DNA of 64,000 nucleotides from Phytophthora colocasiae (taxonomy: Eukaryota; Oomycota; Peronosporomycetes; Peronosporales; Peronosporaceae). A model generated the notes under the pieces. It did no database searches. It saw only the letters and a list, made by a program, of their open reading frames with translations, and was not told the origin of the DNA. Where the stretch lies: positions 1,302,001-1,366,000 of the forward strand of contig JAGKQI010000046.1 of the NCBI GenBank assembly GCA_018806915.1. Reading direction: 5' to 3'. Position numbers and translations under genes: made by a program. Shown in pieces: positions 53,978-63,274 of this stretch (its first letter is position 1; every line of letters starts with the position of its first letter).

Positions 53978-54529
53978 GGTTTGGTGAGGTGCTTGTTGCT
54001 CCGGTCGGCGCGAAGTCGGAATGACAGACGCCGTCGTCGTCTGCGCTTCTTGTTGCGTGCCTGTCCCCTTCAACGTGGACGACGCACACGCCAGACGTAC
54101 CGTAAGGTGAGAGGATGGTACATATATTAATTATTACAGATATATAAGTAAACAAAATTTGTAAGTTAAAGCTTACGAAGGATAGATCAAAATATTTGTA
54201 TAAAATTATACGTCTATAATATCTGACAATCTTCAGCTTGATGATTTGGGCTCTTGTTGGAGACTCCAACTTGGAGTGAGTTCCGCGCCCACAAGCTTGA
54301 TGGCGCTGGCCAATTTTTGCTGAGCTTGTCACAACTTCGCACCAGCTGGAGAGAAGTTCTCGCCGAGAAGCCCCATCTTGCGTCTCAACCTCCGGCTCTG
54401 GGCAGTGCATGTACCGGTATGCTTCTCGTTCTCGCAGTTTTTCTAAAGATACTTTCTCTGACCCTACAGTATTTATATCGCTTTTGTGATGGCTACAGTT
54501 TTTAGCGCCGTCTTCAGCTGCTACGCAAC
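53978..54529. other. Intergenic region between divergent Rogdi and TPR genes
   Basis: AT-rich in the middle (54125-54240). Open frames here on both strands lack family features. No repeat seen. Confidence 0.45.
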
Positions 54530-56798
54530 ATGACGACAAAGGAGGCCGCGGCGCTCGCGATGGCCGTGGAGGAAGGCAAAACACGAGATCTCTACAATTT
54601 ACTACGGACAGGAGAGCACGGTGTCAGGTCCGACAAACAAATGACACGTGAGACGGGCCACTCTAATTGCGATTTTTGTTATTGTGCAGTCTCGAGGCAC
54701 TAGCCCAGTCGCTATATTACGGGCAGCACGCGGAGTTTACACTATTCGACGTGAAAAACGCGTTTCGCTCCTCAACTGGTAAGATGTCATGGCCGTGAGC
54801 ACTGTAATTGAGATTGACACTGTGGTCTTTGTAGGAGCAAACGAGCGATTCCTAGCGTATCGAGAGTTCCAGATCGCTCTGGGTAAGATCGCTCGAGTCA
54901 AATTCTATGGTAATTGCGGCAAAGCTAGTGAAGCTGCGTCGCCAAAGCAGCGATTTCGATCGACAGAGTTAGAGCTCGTGGGCTCATTGGTCGACGAATT
55001 GACAACGAATTGCAAGCAACTGGACACGCTACGCTGTCAAATGACTCGCCGCAGTGCTCTCGACTTGCTTGAGTTTAATCTCCCACTACTAGTGCAAAGT
55101 TTTCAGCTTTATGGAACGCAAAACCGCTTGTCAACGGATGTAGCAATGTCAATGCTTTCAACCATCACACTAGACGGGTTTGTCGACTTCCTCAACGCGT
55201 ACTTTGAATATGAAGACTACTTTTCTTTTGACGACCTTACACACGTAAGTACATATCCAGAATTTTGGAAGTTTAGTGATGAAGCACTTATATTATTTTA
55301 CACAGATGTGTACCGAGACCCTTTCAGGATTTACCAAGACAAGCACAAAGGCAGAAATGAAGAGCAGCAATGAACCAGGACGGACCGGAGAGCTAAACTT
55401 TGCGCAGTTTCTGGAGTTGTTCTGCCGTGTGGCATCTGCGTTTCATCATAAACTTCTAACTCGAGAAGGGGCACAACTCCGACGAGCTGTCGAATGTCGA
55501 CTGGAGTTCAGCCTAGAAGTGCTGTTGGATCACATGCACGTTACACTAATTCCGACAGAAAACTCTAGCAACTCAAGCAATCAAGAGGCTTCGACAGCAC
55601 AGGAAGTTCCTTCAGACGTTTCTCAATCACCTCATGACGAGGTGGACTCGTTGGCTTTAGTGGTGCAGAATATTCGGGATGTGCTTCAGCTTGATGCTGC
55701 TGACTACATGAAGAAACCGAAGTATCGCCTCAAGCGTGATGGTAGTTTGGTTCTAGCTAGGCAATTGTCCAGAAAACTGAGTGTCAGGCAAATCGACCAG
55801 CAAAAGAGCAAACACAACCTGCATCCGACAACACTGAAGTCTGTCAAAACTGAAGAAACCAGAAAACCGCCTCCACAAGTAGCTATGATACGTGAGGTTG
55901 TCATGCCCCCATCACTGCCTCCTGAGGTCATTCAGCTGCTTGAAAGTGCACTGAAATTCCAGAATCTGGCCCAGTACAATGTACGTTTTGCTTCTATAGT
56001 CAGGAGTCGCAGCACACTCACGGAAAGCTTTGGCTGGTACAGATGGCATTGAGCACACTTGATTCCTGTGCGCAGCGATATCAGGAGCAGTTCCCACCTC
56101 CTAGCGACGGAGATTTTGCAATTCAGACTGAAGTTCAGCTCTTCTTCACGCTCCAAGCCGCGAGTGTCCACGACAGTGCCCAGCGAGATACACAAGCCTT
56201 GAAAAAATACTACGAAGCAATGAAAATTTCTCAAAAAATACCATCGTCACACCCAGCACGACTTCTGGTCAAGAGCTGTGTCGGTGTCACGTTATATTAC
56301 GCTGGGGAACTCGCATTAGCTCAACAATGTCACCAATTGGTTTTGGATGCTCGAAAAAGTACAACGAGCAGCAAAACTGAAGCAGATCCCGACATTCGAG
56401 CCCCTTCCAAAGCCAATACTGGTATCAATTGCAGCCTTGTCGATACTGCGACTGCAATGAACAACCTCGCGTGTTGTCTGTCCCAAGATGAAACTGAATC
56501 GGCTTCCAAATCTCTCGACAGCGCGTATTTGCTATTCAAGCATGCTCGACAGATTTACGCCGACGCTTTTGGGCCTGCCCACCCTCGAGTGGAGCTAATT
56601 GCTCGCAATTTGGATCGCGTACGAGGATCTCAGAATGCTGTAGTTAGTGACGCGGCTGGAGCTTTGGCGCGTGGTGAATATGCACATGTGATTCCTGGAT
56701 CTACTTTTCAGATTAAAGCGTTTGAATTTGGGGCGAAACCATCGAAGAGTAGCGGTAGTAAGGCTGGAGCTAAAAAGAAGAAGAAAGGTGCAAAGTAA
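54530..56798 (+). CDS. Hypothetical protein with TPR-like C-terminus, five exons
   Basis: Exons 54530-54627, 54690-54778, 54835-55244, 55306-55980 and 56043-56798; all junctions in frame, 675 aa. The N-terminal part is helical (KEAAALAMAVEEGKTRDLYN, LAYREFQIALGKIARV) and includes EF-hand-like helices without an obvious calcium loop (FDVKNAFRSSTG, LNFAQFLELFCRV). After a Ser/Gln linker the C-terminal third has tetratricopeptide-type helix pairs (YYEAMKISQKIPSSHPARL, GVTLYYAGELALAQQCHQL, FKHARQIYADAFGPAHPRV). It ends in a lysine cluster (KKKKKGAK). TPRs mediate protein assemblies; the combination recalls flagellar or centriolar proteins, but I do not recognise the family. Confidence 0.72.
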
Positions 56799-56839
56799 AA
56801 GAAAGAAGCAATGAAAAGATCTAGCTGGTACGGTACATT

Positions 56840-57766
56840 TTAGTCAGCCTTTGACTTGGCTGAAGATGTGAAGGTGGAAACTAGCAGGCTTCCTACTGCT
56901 TTTTTCCAATACTTGTCGAGCGCAAACCAAGCCACGCAAAAGTACAACACTTGTGCCTCCAAAATTCGTTCTTCGATCGTAACAAAATGGTTGGCAACAT
57001 GAGCAATGAGGCCGATCACAGCGCTGGTCCCAATGATTTGGAAAAGGAATCCGAAGGTGCCCATTGACAAGTCCACAACGCGATTTCTCCGACTGTAGTT
57101 TGTCAAGTAGTGCACTACCAAGCCACTAGCATAGAGATTGGCTGTGGAAACTGCGATGAAGCCGAATGGATGTGCGCTAGTATTGGCCTGCCATTCCATG
57201 ACCAACTTTGGGATCGTGACAGCCTTCAGCCAGCTGACACTCAACCCGACCATCGCCTTGAGCAGTGCCATGGGGAACCGTAGACCATCGACCACCAGCA
57301 CTACCAAGAAATACAGTGGTACTACAAGCCTCACAGTATCTTCAAACTGCGGTGCAGCACCGAATACCGGGCGAATGATGGTCGTCCCGAGTAAATTGGC
57401 GATGATAGCAGCGAACAACGCGCGGGTGTGGCAAATGACCTCTTTTCGAAGAGAAGGCGGTCGACGTGCTAGATGCGGTGGAGTCACGAAGTCAGTGAGT
57501 TGAGTCCGCACAGCCAAACAGACCCACACGATGAACGACCGCTTGAGCAGCGACTGGAGCTCCGGAGACTGCACGTAGAACTCGCTCGTTGTGAGCTCGA
57601 ACCTAACAGCGGCGAGCGCCATGGCGATTGTCAGCACATTCGGCAGGAAGTCGGACCAGATGGACACCCAGAAAGAACTTGAAGTAACGTCATTGATCTT
57701 GCGAGGTGAGGGGTGGGAGGGAGCTGTAGTCTTGGAGGTGACACGAGCGGAGCGGCGCTTGACCAT
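56840..57766 (-). CDS. Hypothetical multi-pass membrane protein
   Basis: 308 aa from the ATG at 57766 (MVKRRSARVTSK); an in-frame ATG at 57901 would add 45 residues of low-quality sequence. At least six hydrophobic helices are visible, for example FLPNVLTIAMALAAV, LVVPLYFLVVLVVDGL, FGFLFQIIGTSAVIGLIAHV and LYFCVAWFALDKYW. The basic N-terminus and the charge distribution suggest the N-terminus faces the cytosol. I do not recognise the family and see no transport signature. It is convergent with the TPR gene, 41 bases apart. Confidence 0.65.
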   Translation of the reverse strand: MVKRRSARVTSKTTAPSHPSPRKINDVTSSSFWVSIWSDFLPNVLTIAMALAAVRFELTTSEFYVQSPELQSLLKRSFIVWVCLAVRTQLTDFVTPPHLARRPPSLRKEVICHTRALFAAIIANLLGTTIIRPVFGAAPQFEDTVRLVVPLYFLVVLVVDGLRFPMALLKAMVGLSVSWLKAVTIPKLVMEWQANTSAHPFGFIAVSTANLYASGLVVHYLTNYSRRNRVVDLSMGTFGFLFQIIGTSAVIGLIAHVANHFVTIEERILEAQVLYFCVAWFALDKYWKKAVGSLLVSTFTSSAKSKAD

Positions 57767-58189
57767 TGTGGCAGGGGAATCGCGACTGAAGGTCGGAAGT
57801 TCGAGTCGGACCAATTGACACGATGACACGTTGCATGGATCGGTTTGGGCAGGTTTATTTGAATAAAAAGGTTCTTCAGATAGAGATATGCATGATTGCA
57901 TTTTTCGCGTCGTTTCACTATAAAATATTGGTGGAAACTGTCAAATGGAAGTGATCTTGGGCTTTGCACCAAGCACACAAGTTCTTCATAGCACGACTTA
58001 GAGTTACCACGTCACGCCTTATGAGTCTACCTTGTGTGCCAACTACAACTGTAGCTATAGCTAGCCTAGGTGTACTCTTGGGCCTGCAACGTCAGTATTC
58101 TGACAGAACTCCTCGACGAAGGAGCTTCGCCGATAGGAGAGAACTATGCTTAGCATCATGTGGAAGATATTTTTCGCGGCCTCGGTCCT
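57767..58189. other. Intergenic region
   Basis: It includes an open frame from ATG 58021 that runs into the 3' end of the rvt gene. A block at 58080-58117 is similar to 61991-62030. No firm gene. Confidence 0.4.
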
Positions 58190-60979
58190 TTACCACGTCA
58201 CTGTCTTCTTTTTGATCGACTCAATCAACTGTGTCGGTAACAGTTCACGACTGAAGAACGAGAGCGTCCCGAACTCCTCCTTCACTTGTGCGCTATAGAT
58301 GTACGCCACCCACTCCCACAAGTATCCACTAGCACGAGATGAAGTAAACAAGTCCTCAGCCTCTCTCTGCAATGCCAGCTTAGGTTCCGGCGTGGCGCAT
58401 TCGGCCGCCTCCTTAAGCAGCCCCTCGAACTCGGTTGACAAAGGAAAGTGCCTCACAGTCGGCAAGAGTTGTACGTACTCGTCAAACGAGCGCAGTGTGA
58501 ATGTGTCGTCAAATTCAGGCTCTTTTAGCCCCTTCTCGCGCTGCCTGTCGCTGAATTTCGAGCTCTTCATATACACGAACCGATCGAATGCATCGCAGTC
58601 TTTGATCCATTCTCGACCTTCAGATCCGACTCGCTCAGCAAACAGTTCGTACTTCTGTTTCAGCCCCTCGAACACCGTTGAGAATGGCAACTGCCACTCC
58701 CAGTCCTTTTTCAGTTTTGGCCACTCGCGGTCGTCTCTGGTGTGGTGATCTAACAGATACTTGTATAGGGATTCCTGAACATCCCAGATAGCTAAGAACG
58801 GGTTGCACAGCCCCAGTCCACCGGCGTTCAACGGCCAATACATCCATGCCGCTGGCATCGATGGGGCCGGACCCTGACGACCGCGCATGATCTGCTCACG
58901 TAGATAACCCAAGGCATCTCCCTTCGTCTTCGGGAAAACCACTGTGTGAATGCGGCGAAGCGTAGCCAGAGCATCCTCGACATGGCTCAGGCTGAAAATT
59001 GGAGACGGCTTTCCAAAGTTGCGTAAAAAAAAAAACATGTACTTGTTGTACACATTGATCCACCCGAACGTCGAGGTAGCAGCAGCTAGTCGGTCTGCCA
59101 TCTCGGTGGCAAATGCGTCCACCTCATCTTGGCGGATACTCACTGATCCATTTGACCGCAACTCGAGCAGACCCCAGCGAATTGGAGTGGCGGGAAGTGG
59201 AGTTGGTCCCACTTCTGCATTCGTTTTGTTGGAACCAGCGTATATGCGTATCGATCCACTCTTCTCCGCATTGAACTTCAGAGCTACTTGTCGGGCGTAG
59301 CGCTGCATTTCGTTCCAGGCTCGCACAACCTTCGTTTCGTCCGCATCGAAAAAGCAAATGTCGTCGTGTGACCGGTACAAAAAGATACCCGACGATACGA
59401 GCACGTGATAATCCATTACGAACAGCTCTACCTCAGCAAGGAACATCGTCATCATTCGGCTAACCGGTAGTCCTCGTTGCATGATCTTGGGTGTCGTGAA
59501 ACCAGGGAATAGTAATGGAATTTCCGTGTATCGCCGAAACACATTCACCATATCCTCGTGAACTCCCAGGAAACGGAGGATCGCGAACACAGCTTCATGT
59601 GAGACTGATGGGCCAAAGAACTCAAGGTCCGTCGTGACAGCCACCAGCGGTGAGGGTGAAGACTCCTTGTTCTCTGTAGACAGTGTTCGTTGAAGATGGG
59701 CTTCCACCAACACTCGACGAATTATGTCTTGCTTGTCAGCCTTCTCATCCTCATCTTTTTCGTATTCCGAATCCGAATCTGAATCATCTTCATCGTATGG
59801 GCCGCCCCCAGCATCTTTCATGTTGTCCGGAAGTGCGAACAGCATAAATTTGCGCCTCATCTCATCTCGAACATGCTCCACAGATGAATTTATCTGTGAA
59901 CCAACGATCATTGAATTCAGCAGATCTTGAAACACGCTCTTCACTTCAATACTCCACTTGAGACCAATGTACTGAAAGAGCAACAGCGTGATTGCTTCCT
60001 CCCGGAGGAGGCAACGAAATCTCCCATTCATGCCACGTTGGATGTCGACACGAATCCCCTCCTCAGGCCAACGCCACTCACTCACATTGCTCAGCTCAAT
60101 TGTAAGCACGTGCGAGAGCTCCTTCATAATCTGCTTGTTACGTTGAGCATCGGTAAAAAGTGCCACAACGTCTGGGTCCAGGAACGACTTGTTCCGAAGC
60201 AACGCTGCCACGCAACACGCGGCATCGGATTCACTGACAGAAGCGTCTCCACGCAGTATGCTGTCGCTGAATTGGCCCAACCTGGCGCGTGCCCTGTGTA
60301 ATGCATCTTGTTGATGTTTCGTCTTGGCCTTAGAGAAGTTTTCACGCTCCTGAAACACCTCAGACTTGAGGAACTCATACACTTCGTCCTCGGAAACGCC
60401 ACTGCTCTCAAAGAAGTAGGACTCTAATCGCTGCTGTGTCTCCTGTCTCGAGAGCTTCGCGAGTGGCTCGTTATTGCCAACGTCCCCACCAACAGTAGTT
60501 GACTCCGGTTCTCCATCTCCAGGACGCACCAACTCTCCGTCCTCTTGGTTGTGCTCTGTTTCCTCCAGCGACTCCATCAGTAGATCACCCAATAATTTGT
60601 TGTGCTGCCAGAGACTGCGACGCTGTTTAACTTCCCGCAGAATTTGCTGCTTGCGCTGCTCAACGACCGTCTCGGTGCTCCAAGGGTCGGCGGCTGCAAA
60701 CTCCACGAGCTCTCCAATGTCCTCCAGTCCCTCGTGCACATTGGTTTGCACAACTTGCAAGTCCTTCACGCCTTCATACAGACCTTCAAGCTGCTTTCGG
60801 GACTGCTCTGTGCCTTTTGAAGCGGTGGCATTGCCCCCATCTAACTCAGTCTTGCCCAAGAGCTCCTTGTAGTGCAACTCCAACTTGCGCTCGTGCTTGG
60901 TGAGCTCTCCCAGCTTGATCTGCGTCGACAACTTGAGCAGTTGAAAGTGAGCGGGTGCGGGCTTCTTAGGCGTCGCCAT
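58190..60979 (-). CDS. rvt: Reverse-transcriptase-related cellular gene (rvt)
   Basis: 929 aa, single exon, ATG at 60979. The N-terminal 400 residues are helical and coiled-coil-rich with acidic stretches. The RT core follows: motif A region TDLEFFGPSVSHEAVF (catalytic Asp near 449), FTTPKIMQRGLPVSRMM (motif B-like), LAEVELFVMDYHVLV, and motif C in the rvt form LYRSHDDICFF (near 538). A motif D/E-type FNAEKSGSIRI comes next. The layout, with a long insertion around motif 2a and a C-terminal helical extension (GLGLCNPFLAIWDV), matches rvt genes. These are single-copy, domesticated RTs reported from fungi, oomycetes, mosses, rotifers and some bacteria; the purified fungal type polymerises nucleotides without a clear template. 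No LTRs, endonuclease or other mobile signs lie nearby. An 11-T run falls in the coding strand near 59030. Confidence 0.87.
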   Translation of the reverse strand: MATPKKPAPAHFQLLKLSTQIKLGELTKHERKLELHYKELLGKTELDGGNATASKGTEQSRKQLEGLYEGVKDLQVVQTNVHEGLEDIGELVEFAAADPWSTETVVEQRKQQILREVKQRRSLWQHNKLLGDLLMESLEETEHNQEDGELVRPGDGEPESTTVGGDVGNNEPLAKLSRQETQQRLESYFFESSGVSEDEVYEFLKSEVFQERENFSKAKTKHQQDALHRARARLGQFSDSILRGDASVSESDAACCVAALLRNKSFLDPDVVALFTDAQRNKQIMKELSHVLTIELSNVSEWRWPEEGIRVDIQRGMNGRFRCLLREEAITLLLFQYIGLKWSIEVKSVFQDLLNSMIVGSQINSSVEHVRDEMRRKFMLFALPDNMKDAGGGPYDEDDSDSDSEYEKDEDEKADKQDIIRRVLVEAHLQRTLSTENKESSPSPLVAVTTDLEFFGPSVSHEAVFAILRFLGVHEDMVNVFRRYTEIPLLFPGFTTPKIMQRGLPVSRMMTMFLAEVELFVMDYHVLVSSGIFLYRSHDDICFFDADETKVVRAWNEMQRYARQVALKFNAEKSGSIRIYAGSNKTNAEVGPTPLPATPIRWGLLELRSNGSVSIRQDEVDAFATEMADRLAAATSTFGWINVYNKYMFFFLRNFGKPSPIFSLSHVEDALATLRRIHTVVFPKTKGDALGYLREQIMRGRQGPAPSMPAAWMYWPLNAGGLGLCNPFLAIWDVQESLYKYLLDHHTRDDREWPKLKKDWEWQLPFSTVFEGLKQKYELFAERVGSEGREWIKDCDAFDRFVYMKSSKFSDRQREKGLKEPEFDDTFTLRSFDEYVQLLPTVRHFPLSTEFEGLLKEAAECATPEPKLALQREAEDLFTSSRASGYLWEWVAYIYSAQVKEEFGTLSFFSRELLPTQLIESIKKKTVTW

Positions 60980-61185
60980 TGTATCGAGGTAAACAGCTTG
61001 GCAAGGATCTCTTGAGGACGAAGAGGCAAATTGAAGAGTGAGGACATTTGTCCCTTTGATCTATTGACCATCACTCACAAACACTTCAACAATGGTAATT
61101 GGGTTGTGCATGTGTACATGTACTTGTAACACATCAATCCTTGTCGAATAATTTTTGCTCCCCTCGTCTGTAGTCATCTCGACGG

Positions 61186-61776
61186 CTACATGTATGCACC
61201 GGTAGGCTGTGCGTAACCTCCTTGGGCATATACCGGTTGGGGATGCTGAGCGTATCCCCCTGGAGCGTACACTGGTTGCTGGACAACAGCCACGACGACA
61301 TCAGCAGGGTCGCGACTGTCACGACGCCCCATGCGATTCATGCCCGTGAAGATGTGCATGACAGCAAAGACGCGGATGACCCCGAGGATGACGCCGCCAC
61401 ACAAGAGCACACCACCGATAACGAAGGCTCCGACCCAGAACCAGTTAGAGTGATCGCTTTTGTGTGGCAGGCAAGCACATGAGTTTCTACCCGCGTAGCA
61501 AATGCCATCAGCGGGGCAGCAACACGGAGGGATACTTGACGAGTCGAATATACTCCTGCAAAACTGGCCAGCGACTCCGTTATATGCCTTGGAGCAGTCA
61601 CCACCACCCATACAGATCTCGCATTGAGTCAGAGTTGTGTTTGAATACGAGTCACCGACGGAGGCCGATGTGGTCGAGTTCGGAAAGATAGAGGCGGACG
61701 TCGAGCCGCTGGATTCCTGGGCAGACGCAACTGCGGACAGCACCAACAGCAATAAAGTGCTCAAGATGCAACTCAT
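61186..61776 (-). CDS. Ten-cysteine single-pass membrane protein, paralogue 3
   Basis: 196 aa, ATG at 61776. It has a signal peptide (MSCILSTLLLLVLSAVASAQ) and a Ser/Thr-rich stretch with N-glycosylation sites. The ten-cysteine ectodomain comes next (CEICMGGGDC, AGQFC, PCCCPADGIC, SCAC). One Gly-rich membrane helix follows (FWVGAFVIGGVLLCGGVIL), then a cytoplasmic tail with YAPGGYAQ / YAQGGYAQPTG repeats. It is most like paralogue 4: CEICMxGGDCSKAY and the tail repeats are shared, so the pair arose by tandem duplication. Function unknown; secretory pathway or cell surface is expected. Confidence 0.85.
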   Translation of the reverse strand: MSCILSTLLLLVLSAVASAQESSGSTSASIFPNSTTSASVGDSYSNTTLTQCEICMGGGDCSKAYNGVAGQFCRSIFDSSSIPPCCCPADGICYAGRNSCACLPHKSDHSNWFWVGAFVIGGVLLCGGVILGVIRVFAVMHIFTGMNRMGRRDSRDPADVVVAVVQQPVYAPGGYAQHPQPVYAQGGYAQPTGAYM

Positions 61777-62295
61777 ACCGACAATAATGGTAGAGCTGGC
61801 CTTGCGGTGGTTCTTGAAATGAAAGGGACAAGGTATTCAGAGCGGTACATGTAGAACAACTTCCACAAGGACGATGCGAAAGTGGATGCAGCAATAACAA
61901 CGTTTCTAAGCTAACTAACTGTAGAAAAGTGAAAAGCTGGGCAGCAACTCCACCTTTACCAACTTCAACTAATCTTACAGCAATAACTAGCTGGGGCCTA
62001 TAACGTCAGTAATCTGGCAGGACTCCTCGATCATTGGCCTCGTGGGGTCCCGACTGCGCTGAAGCCCTGAGCTCGGGCTGCTTCTTACCATGACGCTCTA
62101 TTGTCTGTCCCTCGTGGAGTTCACCGCTACCACAACGGTGGACAACGTTATTCATCACGAGTTTGTAGTGACGCCGCTGGGCAGGCAGCAAACCTCTCCT
62201 TTGTTGCACATGTACCGGAAGCAGATCAGCACTATAAGGATTGGAGCTTTCAATTAATTATTGAGAGGGGCTTGTTCGCCAACTACGATGTCTGT
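61777..62295. other. Intergenic region with relic of the CDP-diacylglycerol synthase gene
   Basis: Mostly non-coding; the recognisable part is the relic annotated at 62036-62200. Confidence 0.5.
62036..62200 (+). pseudogene. Relic of CDP-diacylglycerol synthase exon 1
   Basis: A stretch reads LLLTMTLYCLSLVEFTATTT, very close to LLLATTLCCLSLVEYTSTIC in the intact gene starting at 63275. The preceding bases CGTGGGGTCCCGACTGCGCTG also match that exon with small gaps. The frame contains a TGA and the flanks have decayed. It sits upstream of paralogue 3 exactly as the intact gene sits upstream of paralogue 4. Confidence 0.75.
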
Positions 62296-63054
62296 CTAGA
62301 AGTCCCCTGCAAACTCGCCACCACCACCTCCTCCTCCGTCTCCCAGAGCTTCTCCAATTAGTAGCCCACCCAGTAGACCTCCAGCAGCACCCATGGCAAC
62401 AGCGCCACCTGTGCCCATTCCACGACGCTCACCACGCCCGTAGTCATCTCGATACCCGCCATGACCGTATCCCGGCTGCACGTATGTAGGCTGTGCGTAA
62501 CCTCCTTGAGCATATACCGGTTGAGCATACGTTCCAGGTGCGTATCCCTGTTGAGCGTATCCACCTGGAGCGTATACTGGCTGCTGGGAATAAGCCACGC
62601 CAGCTCCAGCAGGGTAGTCACGACTATCACGTTGCTGCATGCGGCGCTTTCGCATGGCCGTGAAGATGCCGCCACCAATGAGTGCACCGACAGCGAAGAC
62701 TCCGAGGCCGATCCAGATCCAGTAGCTAGGGCGGTCGTTTTTGCGGCTGCACGTGCACTCGTAGTTATTGTCCGAGGAGCAGTAGTCATTGGCGGGGCAG
62801 CAACACGGTCGAACAACCGTTGACGAAATCCATTTGCCACAATATTGGCCAGCAGCTCCTTTATAAGCTTTAGAGCAGTCTCCGCCATCCATGCAGATTT
62901 CGCATTGAGTCTTGGTCGTGCTCGAAGACGAGTTGGAGGACGACGTGGTCGAGTTCGCGAAGATGGAGGCAGACGTCGAGCCGCTAGATGACTGTGCAGA
63001 CGCAACAGTGACCAGCACCAACAGCAATAAACTGCTCAAGATGCCACGACGCAT
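62296..63054 (-). CDS. Ten-cysteine single-pass membrane protein, paralogue 4
   Basis: 252 aa, ATG at 63054. It has a signal peptide (MRRGILSSLLLLVLVTVASA), a Ser/Thr stretch and then the ten-cysteine domain (CEICMDGGDC, AGQYC, PCCCPANDYC, ECTC). One membrane helix follows (WIWIGLGVFAVGALIGGGI). The cytoplasmic tail is built of YA(P/Q)GGYAQ-type repeats (YAQQGYAPGTYAQPVY), then a Gly-rich hydrophobic patch (VAMGAAGGLLGGLLIG) and a Gly run near the end. The tail repeats resemble aggregation-prone Tyr/Gly/Gln sequences. It starts 220 bases from the divergent CDP-diacylglycerol synthase. Function unknown. Confidence 0.85.
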   Translation of the reverse strand: MRRGILSSLLLLVLVTVASAQSSSGSTSASIFANSTTSSSNSSSSTTKTQCEICMDGGDCSKAYKGAAGQYCGKWISSTVVRPCCCPANDYCSSDNNYECTCSRKNDRPSYWIWIGLGVFAVGALIGGGIFTAMRKRRMQQRDSRDYPAGAGVAYSQQPVYAPGGYAQQGYAPGTYAQPVYAQGGYAQPTYVQPGYGHGGYRDDYGRGERRGMGTGGAVAMGAAGGLLGGLLIGEALGDGGGGGGGEFAGDF

Positions 63055-63251
63055 ACCGACAACGGTAAAGCTGCTCTGCGGTGCGTTCGATGTGTGGTGG
63101 TTCTTGAAATGACAGTGCGGTGCAGAGGGAGAAGGTTAGAGCACGGCATAGTCGTTGAAGGTACAGTGGATATTCACGCAGCCTTCGTCTGAGACATTTG
63201 TTGTGATCGGAGGAATAGAGTGCACCAAGGTGTTCGAATAGTGAAACCCCT

Positions 63252-63266
63252 TCATTTCCGATTACC
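63252..63266 (+). promoter_or_regulatory. Initiator-like start region
   Basis: TCATTTCCGATTACC, 9 bases before the ATG at 63275, matches the oomycete initiator start TCATTYY. If used it would leave a very short leader. Confidence 0.4.
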
Positions 63267-63274
63267 TGTACGAC

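Noticed and set aside
53946..54584. 212-codon minus-strand open frame upstream of Rogdi
   Set aside because: It uses a different frame from Rogdi, overlaps its first exon and the next gene's start, and shows no domain.
58021..58215. 64-codon plus-strand open frame with a short hydrophobic start
   Set aside because: It overlaps the 3' end of the rvt gene, and no family or initiator was seen; kept only as a possibility.
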